Notes: a model not told the origin generated them from the sequence alone. A DNA stretch of 64,000 bases from Nonomuraea sp. NBC_00507 (GCF_036013525.1 NZ_CP107853.1:2542001-2606000), one strand, 5' to 3'. Counted from the first letter of the stretch, positions 43,975-52,104 are shown. Numbers and translations: made by a program.

Positions 43975-44400
43975 GTGCGCACACGCAAGCTGACGACCCT
44001 CCTGGCCGGTGCGGCCCTGGCTGCCTGTACCACGCTGGTGGCGGGCGCCGCCCCGGCCGGCGCGGCTGGACCCTGCGGCAGCAGTTACTCCCGGGTCGGT
44101 GTCTACAGCATCGGCATCGAGAAGTACGGGTACCGTACGGGCATTTTGGAGGTGTACTACAGCTCCAGCACCGGGAAGAACTGCGCCCTGACCTACGGCG
44201 ACGGCCCCTACGCCAACACCACGAGCTGGAAGGGCGTGGTGATATCCAGAGGCGACGGCAGCGGGAAAGACGCCGACGCGGACAACTACAAGTACTACGC
44301 CGGCCCGGTGTACGTCTCCGCGCCCGGCCAGTGTATTGACGTAGAAGGAATCTCACCGTCGTGGACGAGCGTCAAGCTCAACAACGTGCACTGCGGCTGA
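43975..44400 (+). CDS. Small secreted protein, unknown
   Basis: The 141-residue product has a signal peptide (RTRKLTTLLAGAALAACTTL, ending PAGAA). GTG 43975 is chosen because GAAAGG precedes it and a Met-Arg-Thr-Arg start gives a textbook signal peptide. The mature ~110 residues have four Cys (PCGSS, NCALTYG, QCIDVE, VHCG) and a strand-rich pattern. The next gene encodes a similar-sized secreted Cys protein with a comparable NCxxTF/NCxLTY motif, so the two may be distant paralogues. Confidence 0.75.
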   Translation: MRTRKLTTLLAGAALAACTTLVAGAAPAGAAGPCGSSYSRVGVYSIGIEKYGYRTGILEVYYSSSTGKNCALTYGDGPYANTTSWKGVVISRGDGSGKDADADNYKYYAGPVYVSAPGQCIDVEGISPSWTSVKLNNVHCG

Positions 44401-44419
44401 ACCTCTTGTGACCAGACCG

Positions 44420-44450
44420 GGTGGCCTCCAGGGGGAATGTGGAGGGCACC
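44420..44450. terminator. Imperfect hairpin after the secreted-protein gene
   Basis: GGTGGCCTCCA and TGGAGGGCACC pair with one mismatch around a nine-base loop, 20 bases after the stop. Confidence 0.5.
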
Positions 44451-44564
44451 CCGTCCCACACCAGCACGATCGGCGCGAGTCGTGAAGAGCCTGAACGGGA
44501 ACCAGTGAACTTCTTGATCGGACACGGTCTCTAATCCGGTGTTCGATCTATGAAGGGAACCCCC

Positions 44565-45035
44565 GTGCTCATGTCCGCGAAGACGATCGTCGCCGCATCC
44601 CTCCTTGCCGCTGGAACGCTCGCCACCGCCGCGCCCGCGCAGGCGGCCACCGAGACGCCGCAGAGCGTTTGCGGCAACGGTTTCCGTGTGGTGAAGGACG
44701 GCGTCCGGACGATCAAGGACAGGCAGGGCCGCCAGCTCGGCAAGGTCTTTCTGCTCTACAACAGGAGGACCGGCTACAACTGCGTGGTGACGTTCCGGAC
44801 CCTGTTCGACGTTGCCTACGCCAAGATCCGGATGGACGCCACGCTGACCGTCCAGACCACGACTCCTCCGCTGACCTCCTCCAAGACGACCTCGGGCGTC
44901 TACAGCAGGCACACCAAGCCGGCGAAGCTGTTCGCGCGTGGCCTGTGCGTCAAGTACTCGGGCACCATCCAGAGCTCGGACTCAGCCTGGGTGGGGAAGG
45001 GCGGTCGCGACGAGTGGGGTAACTGCGGCAGGTGA
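44565..45035 (+). CDS. Small secreted protein, unknown
   Basis: A product of about 156 residues with a signal peptide (KTIVAASLLAAGTLATAAPA, cleaved near AQA-A). The mature part has four cysteines (SVCGNG, NCVVTF, LCVKYS, GNCGR) and is basic and strand-rich. GTG 44565 fits the ribosome site GAAGGGAA; ATG 44550 or 44571 are alternatives. It shares motif spacing with the preceding secreted protein. Confidence 0.72.
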   Translation: MLMSAKTIVAASLLAAGTLATAAPAQAATETPQSVCGNGFRVVKDGVRTIKDRQGRQLGKVFLLYNRRTGYNCVVTFRTLFDVAYAKIRMDATLTVQTTTPPLTSSKTTSGVYSRHTKPAKLFARGLCVKYSGTIQSSDSAWVGKGGRDEWGNCGR

Positions 45036-45055
45036 CCCGGTTCGGGGCGGCGTGC

Positions 45056-45683
45056 TCACACCGCCCCGAACGACCGGCCATGTGTACGACGATGGCCAGC
45101 CGAGGTCGTCGTCGCGCCCGGCCTGGAGCCGCGACCACTGGGCCATCGGACGGCCGTCGTCCAGCTGGAACTGGCCACCTTTGGAACCCCAACGCTGCGG
45201 CGGCCGCGCAGCCGATCGTCGTCGACGATGAGCTGCTCGATTTCGCCCTCGACGATGCACAGGCCGCGTGCATCCAGCCGTTCCCGGTCCTCCACCGTCA
45301 GCTCAAGCATGTGTGGGAGGAACACGACGTCGTCGCTCCACTGGCGTAGGAGCAGAGCCTGGTGCACCGCCCCCGGATGGGTGCCGAGCATGGCGAGGGG
45401 CCGGTCGCGGACCTCGTAGGCATGGCAGTACTCACAGTGCAGCAGATCCTTGCCCCACCGTTCGCGTACGCCGGGGATGCCGGGTAGCTCGTCGCTAGCC
45501 CGGTCGCGAGCAGGATCCGGCGGGCCTTGAGTATCGGCCCGCCCACCATACGGACGTAGCAGCCGTGGTCGATCTGCTGCCGGCCGCTCCGGCGCCGACC
45601 ACCACCACGTCGCGGACCCCATCGTCGCCGGTGCGTCGTGCGCCGACGTTCTGGTGGCTCGGAGCCTTGATCATGGCAAGCAC
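45056..45683 (-). pseudogene. Thioredoxin-reductase-like FAD oxidoreductase relic
   Basis: Pieces of one flavoprotein occur in different frames: DVVVVGAGAAG (FAD-binding N-terminus), ILKARRILLATGLATSYP, then ELPGIPGVRERWGKDLLHCE with CHAYEVRDRPLAMLG and DDVVFLPHMLELTVEDRERL. The active-site pair is reduced to CEYC. Large N-terminal and C-terminal parts are missing or out of frame. Several frameshifts and deletions make it inactive. Confidence 0.8.
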
Positions 45684-45708
45684 CTGGAGCTCCGTCTCGT
45701 GATGTCGA

Positions 45709-47142
45709 TCAGATCGCGTCTCGTGACCCGAGGCCGGGCAGGATCCGGTCAGGGTCGTGGACCGCCTTTACGCGCTCCAATCTCGGGAGGTTGCCGCCCC
45801 AGTAGGAGCGTTCGGGGTCGGTGAGGGTGGGGTCGGGGAAGTTCGGGTACACGCCGCCGGTCGACCAGGAGTGGACCGTCTGCCAAGAACGGCGCAGCCA
45901 CTCGCTTTGCGGGCAGACGGCGTCGGGCAGAGGCGGTCGGACCGTGGCAGCGTGTTTGAGCAGGAATCGCTCGCCCCGATGTGGGAACGCCGTGGCATGC
46001 GACGGGACGCGGTTGTAGGCGCCACCCCACGGTGTGAAGTCGAGTTCGCGGGATTCGCCGGCCCGCCGGTCGGCAACCAGCTCATTGACCAGAGCGTCGA
46101 GCGCGCCCGGCGGTATGTCCTGCCGGAAGAAGCCGGACTTGCTGAACAGGCGCCCGGCATCGTCGCCGGGCATGCGCGTGGCGAGAGCGGCCTGGGTGCC
46201 CATCCAGGACAGCTGCCGGCGCCACCGGCTTTGCGGGCGGGCCCCGACCCTGGCGATGAGATCGTCAAGGAGATCATCGGTGTGTGCAGGCGACAGCCCG
46301 ACGGCCGCGCCGAACAGGCTCACCCGCGCTCGACCGTGCGGCTCGGCTGGGACGGTGAGCAGCAGGCTTGCGGCGAGCTCGTCGGGCGCATCCGGACTCC
46401 ATCTCTGCCAGGCGTCAACGACCTGGGCCGCAAGCTGGAAGTCCCACCTGAGCTCCACGGCGGTGCATCGTGGAGAGGGAACCAGCGCGAAGGACAACTC
46501 CGTGACGACGCCAACACCCGCGGCGCCACCGCCCCTGAGGGCCCAGAACAGGTCGGCATGCTCGCGCTCGTCGCAGTGCACGAGGCTGCCGTCTACGCGG
46601 ACGACACGCGCTCCGACGAGCCGGTCACAGGTCAACCCCCAGGTGCGTCCGAGGAAGCCCATGCCGCCGCCGAGGGTCAACCCGGCGATGCCGACAGTAG
46701 GACCGCTCCCGGCGGGCAGCGTGTGGGCGTGCTGGTCGAGGCACCGATACACGTCGGCGAGCCGCGTACCTGCGCCGATACGTGCGTACCCGTCGTTCAG
46801 GGAAACCCCGGCGAGTTCGCCGAGATCGACGAGCAGTCCGGTGGTCGTGGACCGCCCAGCGAAATCGTGCCCGCCGCTGCGCACCGCCACGGTCAGGCCG
46901 TTGTGCTTCGCGAAACCAAGTGCTGCTGCGACATCGGCGGCGGTTCGGCAACGCACCACCGCCTGCGGACGAACCTGACCAAAGCGCTGCCCGGCCGGTC
47001 TGAGGGCCGCGTCGTAGCCGGCGGAATCACTGGTCAGTACGACGCCACTGAGCCGCTGTGCCAAAGCCCGCCAAGACCGGGCCGGCAGCGCATCGACGAC
47101 GCCACTGCCGGCCTGATGTCCGTTCCTGATCACGGGATTCAC
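45709..47142 (-). CDS. FAD-binding (PCMH/BBE-type) oxidoreductase
   Basis: The 477-residue product has an N-terminal PCMH-type FAD domain (about 55-230) with RSGGHDFAGRS, whose His can carry the 8-alpha FAD link, and GIAGLTLGGGMGFLGR, which lacks the second-linkage Cys. It ends with a BBE motif (YWGGNLPRLERVKAVHDP). Members oxidise sugars, alkaloids or polyketide intermediates; the substrate is unknown. An Lrp-type regulator is divergent across 81 bases. Confidence 0.9.
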   Translation of the reverse strand: MNPVIRNGHQAGSGVVDALPARSWRALAQRLSGVVLTSDSAGYDAALRPAGQRFGQVRPQAVVRCRTAADVAAALGFAKHNGLTVAVRSGGHDFAGRSTTTGLLVDLGELAGVSLNDGYARIGAGTRLADVYRCLDQHAHTLPAGSGPTVGIAGLTLGGGMGFLGRTWGLTCDRLVGARVVRVDGSLVHCDEREHADLFWALRGGGAAGVGVVTELSFALVPSPRCTAVELRWDFQLAAQVVDAWQRWSPDAPDELAASLLLTVPAEPHGRARVSLFGAAVGLSPAHTDDLLDDLIARVGARPQSRWRRQLSWMGTQAALATRMPGDDAGRLFSKSGFFRQDIPPGALDALVNELVADRRAGESRELDFTPWGGAYNRVPSHATAFPHRGERFLLKHAATVRPPLPDAVCPQSEWLRRSWQTVHSWSTGGVYPNFPDPTLTDPERSYWGGNLPRLERVKAVHDPDRILPGLGSRDAI

Positions 47143-47210
47143 ACTAGGCGGCTATGACCCGACTGGACATGGCCATCGAGGCGCACCTAGGCACCTATTG
47201 GATGCAATCG

Positions 47211-47216
47211 TAAAGT
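47211..47216 (+). promoter_or_regulatory. -10 element of the Lrp-type gene
   Basis: TAAAGT lies seven bases before GTG 47224, with no Shine-Dalgarno site, indicating a leaderless message. Confidence 0.4.
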
Positions 47217-47223
47217 AGACACG

Positions 47224-47760
47224 GTGAACTCTTCACGATCGGCAAATGACCTCGATGACCTCGACTGGAAGCTCCTCGACGAACTGCAAGCCGACGCCCG
47301 GCTGTCCTACAACGAGTTGGCCCGACGGGTACATCTCTCCGCGCCCGCCGTCGCCGACCGGATTCGTCGCCTGGAACGACGCGGCGTGATCGTCGGCTAC
47401 CAGGCCCAGATCGACCCCGCCGCGGCCGGGTTCCCCATCCAGGCGTACATCCAGCTGCGCTGCGCTCTTGGCTCTTGCCTGCTCAAGAGTTCAGCCGCCG
47501 AGGACTACCCGGAGGTGGTCGAAGTCGACAAACTGAGCGGCCAACACTGCTCGATGCTCAAGGTCAGAGCCTCGTCACTGGCGCATCTCGAAGGCGTGCT
47601 GGAACAGATCGGAAAGCACGGCCAAATGAATACCCACATCGTCTTGTCCACGCAATACCACGACCCCCGAGTGCGCCGAAATCACCCCGACCGGCCAGTA
47701 ACCGCCTCCGCGGGTTGGACGCGTCAGCGTGCGGGAGCTTCGGATTCAGCGGACGGCTAA
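47224..47760 (+). CDS. Lrp/AsnC-family regulator
   Basis: The 178-residue product has an AsnC helix-turn-helix (about 12-60; LSYNELARRVHLSAPAVADR) and a RAM-type effector domain (about 75-150). The C-terminal ~25 residues are a basic extension. It is divergent from the FAD oxidoreductase and probably controls it in response to an amino acid or related ligand. Confidence 0.88.
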   Translation: MNSSRSANDLDDLDWKLLDELQADARLSYNELARRVHLSAPAVADRIRRLERRGVIVGYQAQIDPAAAGFPIQAYIQLRCALGSCLLKSSAAEDYPEVVEVDKLSGQHCSMLKVRASSLAHLEGVLEQIGKHGQMNTHIVLSTQYHDPRVRRNHPDRPVTASAGWTRQRAGASDSADG

Positions 47761-47867
47761 TCCGCGATCCGCGGATCCACTAGTGCCACCTCATCCCGCG
47801 TGAAGGCACACCAATGCTCTTGCCGCAAGCCCCCGAGCGCTGTTACTTCTGTCGGTGGCCCCCGAAG

Positions 47868-48070
47868 GGCTGGGAGCGCGCGTCGCACCCGCGCGTGGGG
47901 CGCTCGTGGAGACGTTCATCGTCAACGAACTGGCCAAGCGGGCGACGCGGTCCCCCTTCCGGGTAAATCTCTTTCATCGGCGCCTCAGCCAGGGGGCAGA
48001 GGTCGATCTGGTGGTCGAGCGAACCAACGGCAGGGTGATGCTGCCCCCAGCCAAGTCGACTTGGCAGGGT
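47868..48070 (+). pseudogene. DUF4143 ATPase C-terminal fragment
   Basis: GALVETFIVNELAKRATRSP followed by FHRRLSQGAEVDLVVE is the conserved end of the AAA+DUF4143 family. The ATPase domain and the final beta strands are missing. The flanking bases between 47761 and 48255 show no intact gene. Confidence 0.75.
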
Positions 48071-48255
48071 GCAGCGGTCGCATGTCCGATGTGCGGGTGC
48101 CGAATAATCATCCGTGCACGTTATGGCCCATCGGGCAGTGGGTCGCTGCTTTAGTCGGCGGTCTTCTTACTCGACAAAGATGATCTTGTCAAGATATTGA
48201 TCATATACGGTCGTTACCATACCTTTCGTTCATCCGACTCTGACGGGAGTGACGG

Positions 48256-48822
48256 ATGGACGTTGATGTGGCAGTCATGGCCGGAGCAGCGGCTCAAGCC
48301 ATACTCATCATGGTTTTCCTGGTTGCGGCGCTGTCGAAGATCCTCACCCATCGCGAGCTCGGCCAGACCATTGCCCGGCTAGGTCCGGCGGCCCTGGCGA
48401 GACAGGGCGCGATCGCCGTCATTGTCGCGGAACTGCTGGCCGTGGCCGGTCTGGCGACGATCCCATCCGCCTCTTGGCCCAGGGTGCTCATCGTGCTGCT
48501 GGCACTGGCGTTCGCCGGTGCCGGAATTCGTGCGCTGAGCAGCGGAGAGAAGATCAAGTGCGGTTGCTTCGGGAGTGGCGGCGCCGTCCTCGGCTGGCGG
48601 CAGGTGCTGTACCTCCCGCTGTGGCTGGCGCTGGCCGCACTGGCCGAGGCACGCCCGCCGAACTGGACCGGGGAGGAGGGGCTGCTCGGCCTGGCCGTGG
48701 CGCTGCTCGCCCTGGCGGTCTGGAAGCTCAGGGCCGAACGGCGGGTCTGGCGCTCGCTGCGGGAGGACCGGCTGGCGATTCCTGAACCGAACCAACCCGA
48801 AGCGGAGGTGCCCGCCGCATGA
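48256..48822 (+). CDS. MauE-type redox membrane protein
   Basis: The 188-residue product has four to five membrane helices and the conserved KCGCFG motif of MauE/DoxX-like redox proteins, preceded by AALSKILTHRELGQTIARLG. MauE helps form disulfides or supplies electrons for maturation of the methylamine dehydrogenase light chain. ATG 48256 is followed by a polar helix start. Its stop overlaps the ATG of the thioredoxin-like gene (ATGA), the second gene of the cassette. Confidence 0.88.
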   Translation: MDVDVAVMAGAAAQAILIMVFLVAALSKILTHRELGQTIARLGPAALARQGAIAVIVAELLAVAGLATIPSASWPRVLIVLLALAFAGAGIRALSSGEKIKCGCFGSGGAVLGWRQVLYLPLWLALAALAEARPPNWTGEEGLLGLAVALLALAVWKLRAERRVWRSLREDRLAIPEPNQPEAEVPAA

Positions 48823-49373
48823 CGACCGTGCTGCTCATTGTGATCTGCGTCCTGGCCGTGGTGGTGTTCATCCAGATCGGCGCCCAGGTGGAACTGTTCG
48901 AACAGGTAAAGCAGATCCGGGCATACCTCGATTTGGAGGACAAGCCCGACCCGGTGGAGCTGGGAAGTCTGGTGGGCACGCGTCCCAGCAGCTACGGGTT
49001 GCCTGCGGTCCTCGACGAATCCGATGCGGCGGTGGTGCTCTTCGTCTCCAACAAGTGCGAGACCTGCCGCAACCTCGCGTCGGCATTGCGTGGTGGCGCG
49101 GTGCCGCCATCGATGTGGGTCGTGGTCGTCCCGGTGTCCGGAGACGGCAACGAGTTCATCACCGAGTTCGAGCTGCACGGCGAGCGGGTCCTCCTCGACG
49201 AGGAGGAGCGCATCGTCAGCAGTATCGGGCTCGACCTCACGCCCGTCGCCCTCCACGTCACCGACGGGAAGCTGACGCGGGCCCACACGGTGCCGACAGT
49301 GAGGCAGATGTACGCGGCCGCTCCTGTCCCCTACAAGATCACTTTGGCCAGAAAGTCCTCTGTACGGCACTGA
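48819..49373 (+). CDS. Membrane-anchored thioredoxin-like protein (MauD-like)
   Basis: The 184-residue product has one N-terminal membrane helix (about 4-21), a linker and an extracytoplasmic thioredoxin-like domain with the active site CETC (Cys80, Cys83). The remainder (FELHGERVLLDEEERIVSSI, DLTPVALHVTDGK) fits the fold and keeps a cis-Pro (TPVALHV). This is the MauD arrangement. Translationally coupled to mauE and 32 bases upstream of the Tat peptide gene, so it likely forms or shuffles that peptide's disulfides. Confidence 0.85.
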   Translation: MTTVLLIVICVLAVVVFIQIGAQVELFEQVKQIRAYLDLEDKPDPVELGSLVGTRPSSYGLPAVLDESDAAVVLFVSNKCETCRNLASALRGGAVPPSMWVVVVPVSGDGNEFITEFELHGERVLLDEEERIVSSIGLDLTPVALHVTDGKLTRAHTVPTVRQMYAAAPVPYKITLARKSSVRH

Positions 49374-49405
49374 TCCCAGTCCCCCCACGATCAGAGAGGC
49401 CACGT

Positions 49406-49771
49406 ATGGACGATCTCAACAAGATGTCGTTAGGGAACCCGTCACACCGGCGAGGGTTCCTCGGCTGGATGGGCAGGGTCGGCGTCGCGGCGATCGGCGC
49501 GGTTGCCGGCGTAGCGGCGACGACCAAGACGGCTGAGGCGGCGAACTGGCGCTGCTGCCAGCTTTACAACCCCAACAACTTCTGCAGGACCAATAGCCAA
49601 GGGCAGTATGTCTGCCCGTCGGGCTACACCATGAAGACATGGACCTGCTGCAGCGGCTCGGGTTCGACCCGGCGGAGGTACGGCTGTGGCGAGTGCACCA
49701 AGGGCAGGGACTGCTGGTCGGGACCGTTCGTCTGTTCGGCCGGCTGGACCGTCAACCCTAACGGCTGCTAA
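49406..49771 (+). CDS. Tat-exported 11-cysteine peptide (MauA-like?)
   Basis: The 121-residue product has a twin-arginine signal (HRRGFLGWMG, Arg15-Arg16, hydrophobic to about 38, cleavage near TAEAA). The mature ~75 residues contain 11 Cys and four Trp: NWRCCQLYN, YVCPSGYTMKTWTCC, GCGEC, RDCWSG, FVCSAGWT. The CPSG...TW..CC block recalls the light chain of methylamine dehydrogenase (MauA), also Tat-exported, disulfide-rich and carrying a Trp-derived cofactor, but it is much shorter and no MauB or MauG homologue is present. It is probably the substrate of the two upstream redox proteins. Confidence 0.8.
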   Translation: MDDLNKMSLGNPSHRRGFLGWMGRVGVAAIGAVAGVAATTKTAEAANWRCCQLYNPNNFCRTNSQGQYVCPSGYTMKTWTCCSGSGSTRRRYGCGECTKGRDCWSGPFVCSAGWTVNPNGC

Positions 49772-49783
49772 CGGCTAAGCGGA

Positions 49784-49818
49784 TGACCGGCCCGGGTGCG
49801 AAGCGGCCGGGCCGGTCA
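49784..49818. terminator. Strong hairpin inside the Mau-like cassette
   Basis: A perfect 12-bp stem TGACCGGCCCGG / CCGGGCCGGTCA with an 11-base loop, 12 bases after the peptide stop and nine bases before the ribosome site of the next gene. It could terminate most transcripts or stabilise the peptide message. Confidence 0.65.
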
Positions 49819-49836
49819 CCCCAGTTGGAGGATGTC

Positions 49837-50541
49837 TTGTCTTTCGACACCTGGTTGACCTTCGCGTTGCTCCTGCTCATCGCGAGCGCGGGCTTCGCAC
49901 AGCTGTTCAGCTTTTGAGGGCTGTCCTTCGTCGGATACCTCCGCCCCCTGGTCCAGGGGAGATCACCCGATGAGACGGCCTGGTATCGGCCGATCCTCAT
50001 GCTCGCATTCGGCTTCACCCTCTCGGCCCTGTCCATGTACGGCCTGGTCCACCTGCTCGGCTCCACCCTGTTCGGCGAGATGGACGGAACGGGCACCAAG
50101 CTGGCCGCGGCGCTGGTGATGCTCGGCTGCATGGTCATCGATTCCGGCCTGTTCGGGCTCAGCACACCCATGTGGCGGCGCCAGACCCCGCGTGACCACT
50201 TCTACCGGTTCGGCCCGGTCCGGGGAGCCCTCCTGTGGGGGCTGGACACCGGTCTGGTGGTGACCACGTTCAGGGTCACCTCGCTGTCCTGGGCGGCGCT
50301 CGGCGTCACCCTGCTCGGTCTCGTCCCGTGGTGGGCTGGGCTCGCCTACGCGCTCGGCTTCACCGTGCCGAGCTTCGCGATGGTGGCGATCGTGCCGCCG
50401 TCAAAGGACCCGGTGGAAATCCCTGAGCCGACCTGGCTCATGGACTGGCTCATGAACCGGGAGAAGCTGGTCAAACGGATGGCGCTGGGCCTGCTCACGG
50501 CCGCGTTCGCAGGGGTTGTCGCCTCTGCGTTCCTGAGCTGA
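49837..50541 (+). CDS. Polytopic membrane protein with in-frame UGA
   Basis: A frame open from TTG 49837 (GGAGG five bases before) to 50541 is interrupted only by TGA at 49915-49917. Before it lies a complete membrane helix (FDTWLTFALLLLIASAGFAQ); after it GLSFVGYLRPLVQGRSPDET continues into four or five further helices. An ATG at 49999 could start a shorter 180-residue protein but has no ribosome site and falls just before a helix. The UGA is either a nonsense mutation (a Trp codon TGG would fit) or, less likely, selenocysteine. Fourth gene of the cassette; function unknown. Confidence 0.6.
49945..49959 (+). promoter_or_regulatory. Hairpin with GGTCC loop after the in-frame UGA
   Basis: CCCCT-GGTCC-AGGGG starts 27 bases after the UGA; the loop begins with GG, as in bacterial SECIS elements. 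Such small GC hairpins are common by chance in this genome. Confidence 0.25.
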
Positions 50542-50579
50542 GGCGCCGGCCCGCCGGGTTACGGCGGGCGGGGCGCCTC
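50540..50579. terminator. Bidirectional terminator
   Basis: Outer arms GAGGCGCC (50540-50547) and GGCGCCTC (50572-50579) enclose an inner CCCGCC / GGCGGG stem. It separates two convergent genes. Confidence 0.75.
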
Positions 50580-50587
50580 GGCCCAGG

Positions 50588-51172
50588 TCAGCACTTGCCG
50601 TTGAAGAAGGAGATCTCGCGCTGGACGGTGGCCTTCCCCGGCACACTGAACTCCAGCAGGACGCATCTGGGTTCCTTCACAAAGAAGCCACCGACGAAAA
50701 CCGTGTCATGGCCGGCGCACGCGGTGAAGGTCACCGCGTGGTCGGCCTCGGCCGGAGTGCGGGCGTTTCTGGCTGGTTCGGCGTAGAGCAGCCCTGCGTT
50801 GCCGTGGAACTTCGCGGGAATGGACAGCGTGACCGTCCCTCCCTTCCTGACCATCGCGCCGACTTTGAACCTGTGGTTGTTCCCGTACTGTTCGGCGCGT
50901 GCGCCTCCCCACGCGAGCAGTCCGGGGATGACCAGCGGCCCCACCGCGAGGTCGTCTGGCCCGACGGCAATCCCGTCCTCCTCGCCCGGCACCTCCACGT
51001 TGCGGTTCGCGCAGTTCAGCACGCGCGGATTGCCGAGGCTTCCCTGCCGCCCCGCCTCCTTCCGGGGGCTCGGCCGCGAGTCCGCCTCCCCCACGCCACA
51101 GGCGGCCAAGGACGGGAGCAACGCTGCCAGTGCGGTCCAGGTCAGTTTCCTGCGAGCGCCTTTGAAGATCAC
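50588..51172 (-). CDS. Lipoprotein, unknown
   Basis: The 194-residue product has a lipobox SLAAC (Cys about 25) after a hydrophobic stretch, so it is membrane-anchored outside. The mature part is strand-rich (GAMVRKGGTVTLSIPAKFHG, DTVFVGGFFVKEPRCVLLEF) with four further cysteines. The start is GTG 51172. It shares a terminator with the Mau-like cassette but reads the other way. No family recognised. Confidence 0.75.
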   Translation of the reverse strand: MIFKGARRKLTWTALAALLPSLAACGVGEADSRPSPRKEAGRQGSLGNPRVLNCANRNVEVPGEEDGIAVGPDDLAVGPLVIPGLLAWGGARAEQYGNNHRFKVGAMVRKGGTVTLSIPAKFHGNAGLLYAEPARNARTPAEADHAVTFTACAGHDTVFVGGFFVKEPRCVLLEFSVPGKATVQREISFFNGKC

Positions 51173-51401
51173 TACCTAGTTGTACACCGGCTCTTCGCCC
51201 AGGAACAGGCGCTCCTCGCGGTTCAGCGGATCATGACGGTGTGGCGATTGCGGGGGATCAGCTCTCCGATCACCGGGCACCCAGTGACGGCCATGCCGTA
51301 CATGGGCTCCACACCGTTCACACTGTGCCCGCCTGCCAGGTGGCACCCGGTCTGACGATCTTGAGATGGGCGAAAACCCTCCACCTTCGCGTTCGGGATG
51401 A

Positions 51402-51407
51402 CTATGA
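51402..51407 (+). promoter_or_regulatory. -10 hexamer of tRNA-Sec copy 2
   Basis: TATGAT in the same position relative to the tRNA as in copy 1. Confidence 0.5.
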
Positions 51408-51415
51408 TCACGGCC

Positions 51416-51511
51416 GGAGGCGTCCAGATGCTTGGTGGCCCTCCCGGTCTTCAAGACCGGTGGCGCCGAGTATCTCGGCGCGGTGGGTTCGATTCCCGTC
51501 CGTCTCCGCCA
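51416..51511 (+). tRNA. selC: tRNA-Sec (anticodon UCA), copy 2
   Basis: 96 bases with encoded CCA, anticodon TCA at 51451-51453 in loop CTTCAAG, long variable arm CGCCGAG-TAT-CTCGGCG. It differs from copy 1 at four bases: one in the D region, one next to the anticodon, and two in the T-arm flank (GGTGGG here), all compatible with pairing by wobble. Both copies look foldable. Confidence 0.93.
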
Positions 51512-51532
51512 GATCACACCCCCTGGAGCGCC

Positions 51533-51973
51533 GTGAGCATCGACGAGTTGCTGGCTCGGACACGTGCCGGACTACGTCGCCTGCTGCCTGTCGAGGCCTG
51601 GGCCGTGGCGGGCAGCGCCGATGCCTTCATCGTGGACACGCGGCCGGAGTTTCAGCGTCGAAGCGGTGGCGAAGTGCCCGGCGCCATCGTGATCGAACGC
51701 AACCATTTGGAGTGGCGGCTTGATCCGCTCTGCGACGCGCGGATCCCCGAGGCCACCTCCGCGGACATCCGGTGGATCATCCTGTGCGACGAGGGTTACT
51801 CCTCCAGCCTCGCCGCGTCGTCCCTCAGGCAGATCGGGCTGGCGAACGCCACTGATGTGATCGGTGGCTTCCAGGCATGGACGGCGGCCGGGCTCCAGGT
51901 CATCCGCCTCGCCACCCCCACCCGCCCACGAGGTCCAGGCGAGCCCGCCCGCGGCGAGCTCACACGTGGCTGA
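51533..51973 (+). CDS. Rhodanese-like protein linked to tRNA-Sec, copy 2
   Basis: The 146-residue product differs from copy 1 only at two residues; the active-site loop LCDEGYSSS is kept. GTG 51533 follows GGAGCG. Its stop is no longer overlapped by a selB start. Expression from the shared tRNA promoter is likely. Confidence 0.88.
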   Translation: MSIDELLARTRAGLRRLLPVEAWAVAGSADAFIVDTRPEFQRRSGGEVPGAIVIERNHLEWRLDPLCDARIPEATSADIRWIILCDEGYSSSLAASSLRQIGLANATDVIGGFQAWTAAGLQVIRLATPTRPRGPGEPARGELTRG

Positions 51974-52104
51974 TCGCGACCGCACGTTCGCTCCACGGAT
52001 ACCGCCGCGCGGACGGGAGATTGTCGGCGCCAACCGATGACTTCTTCGATCCTGGGGAGTCAGCACGGGTGCAGCGAATGAGGTCCGACGGAGAGGAAAC
52101 CTCC

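Larger units (their letters stand above)
51351..51988 (+). repeat. Selenocysteine module, copy 2 of a direct repeat
   Basis: Same orientation as 24727-25354. Homology ends a few bases after the rhodanese stop: the selB GTG is CTG here and only about four selB codons remain before unrelated sequence. Confidence 0.85.

Noticed and set aside
45757..47157. Long plus-strand open frame of 466 codons
   Set aside because: It lies fully opposite the FAD oxidoreductase whose motifs are clear; high-GC third positions create such antisense frames.
25355..51350. Integrative element bounded by the tRNA-Sec direct repeats as att sites
   Set aside because: No integrase, excisionase or replication gene is present, the repeat covers a whole module rather than a tRNA 3' end, and the content is ordinary chromosomal regulator-enzyme pairs.
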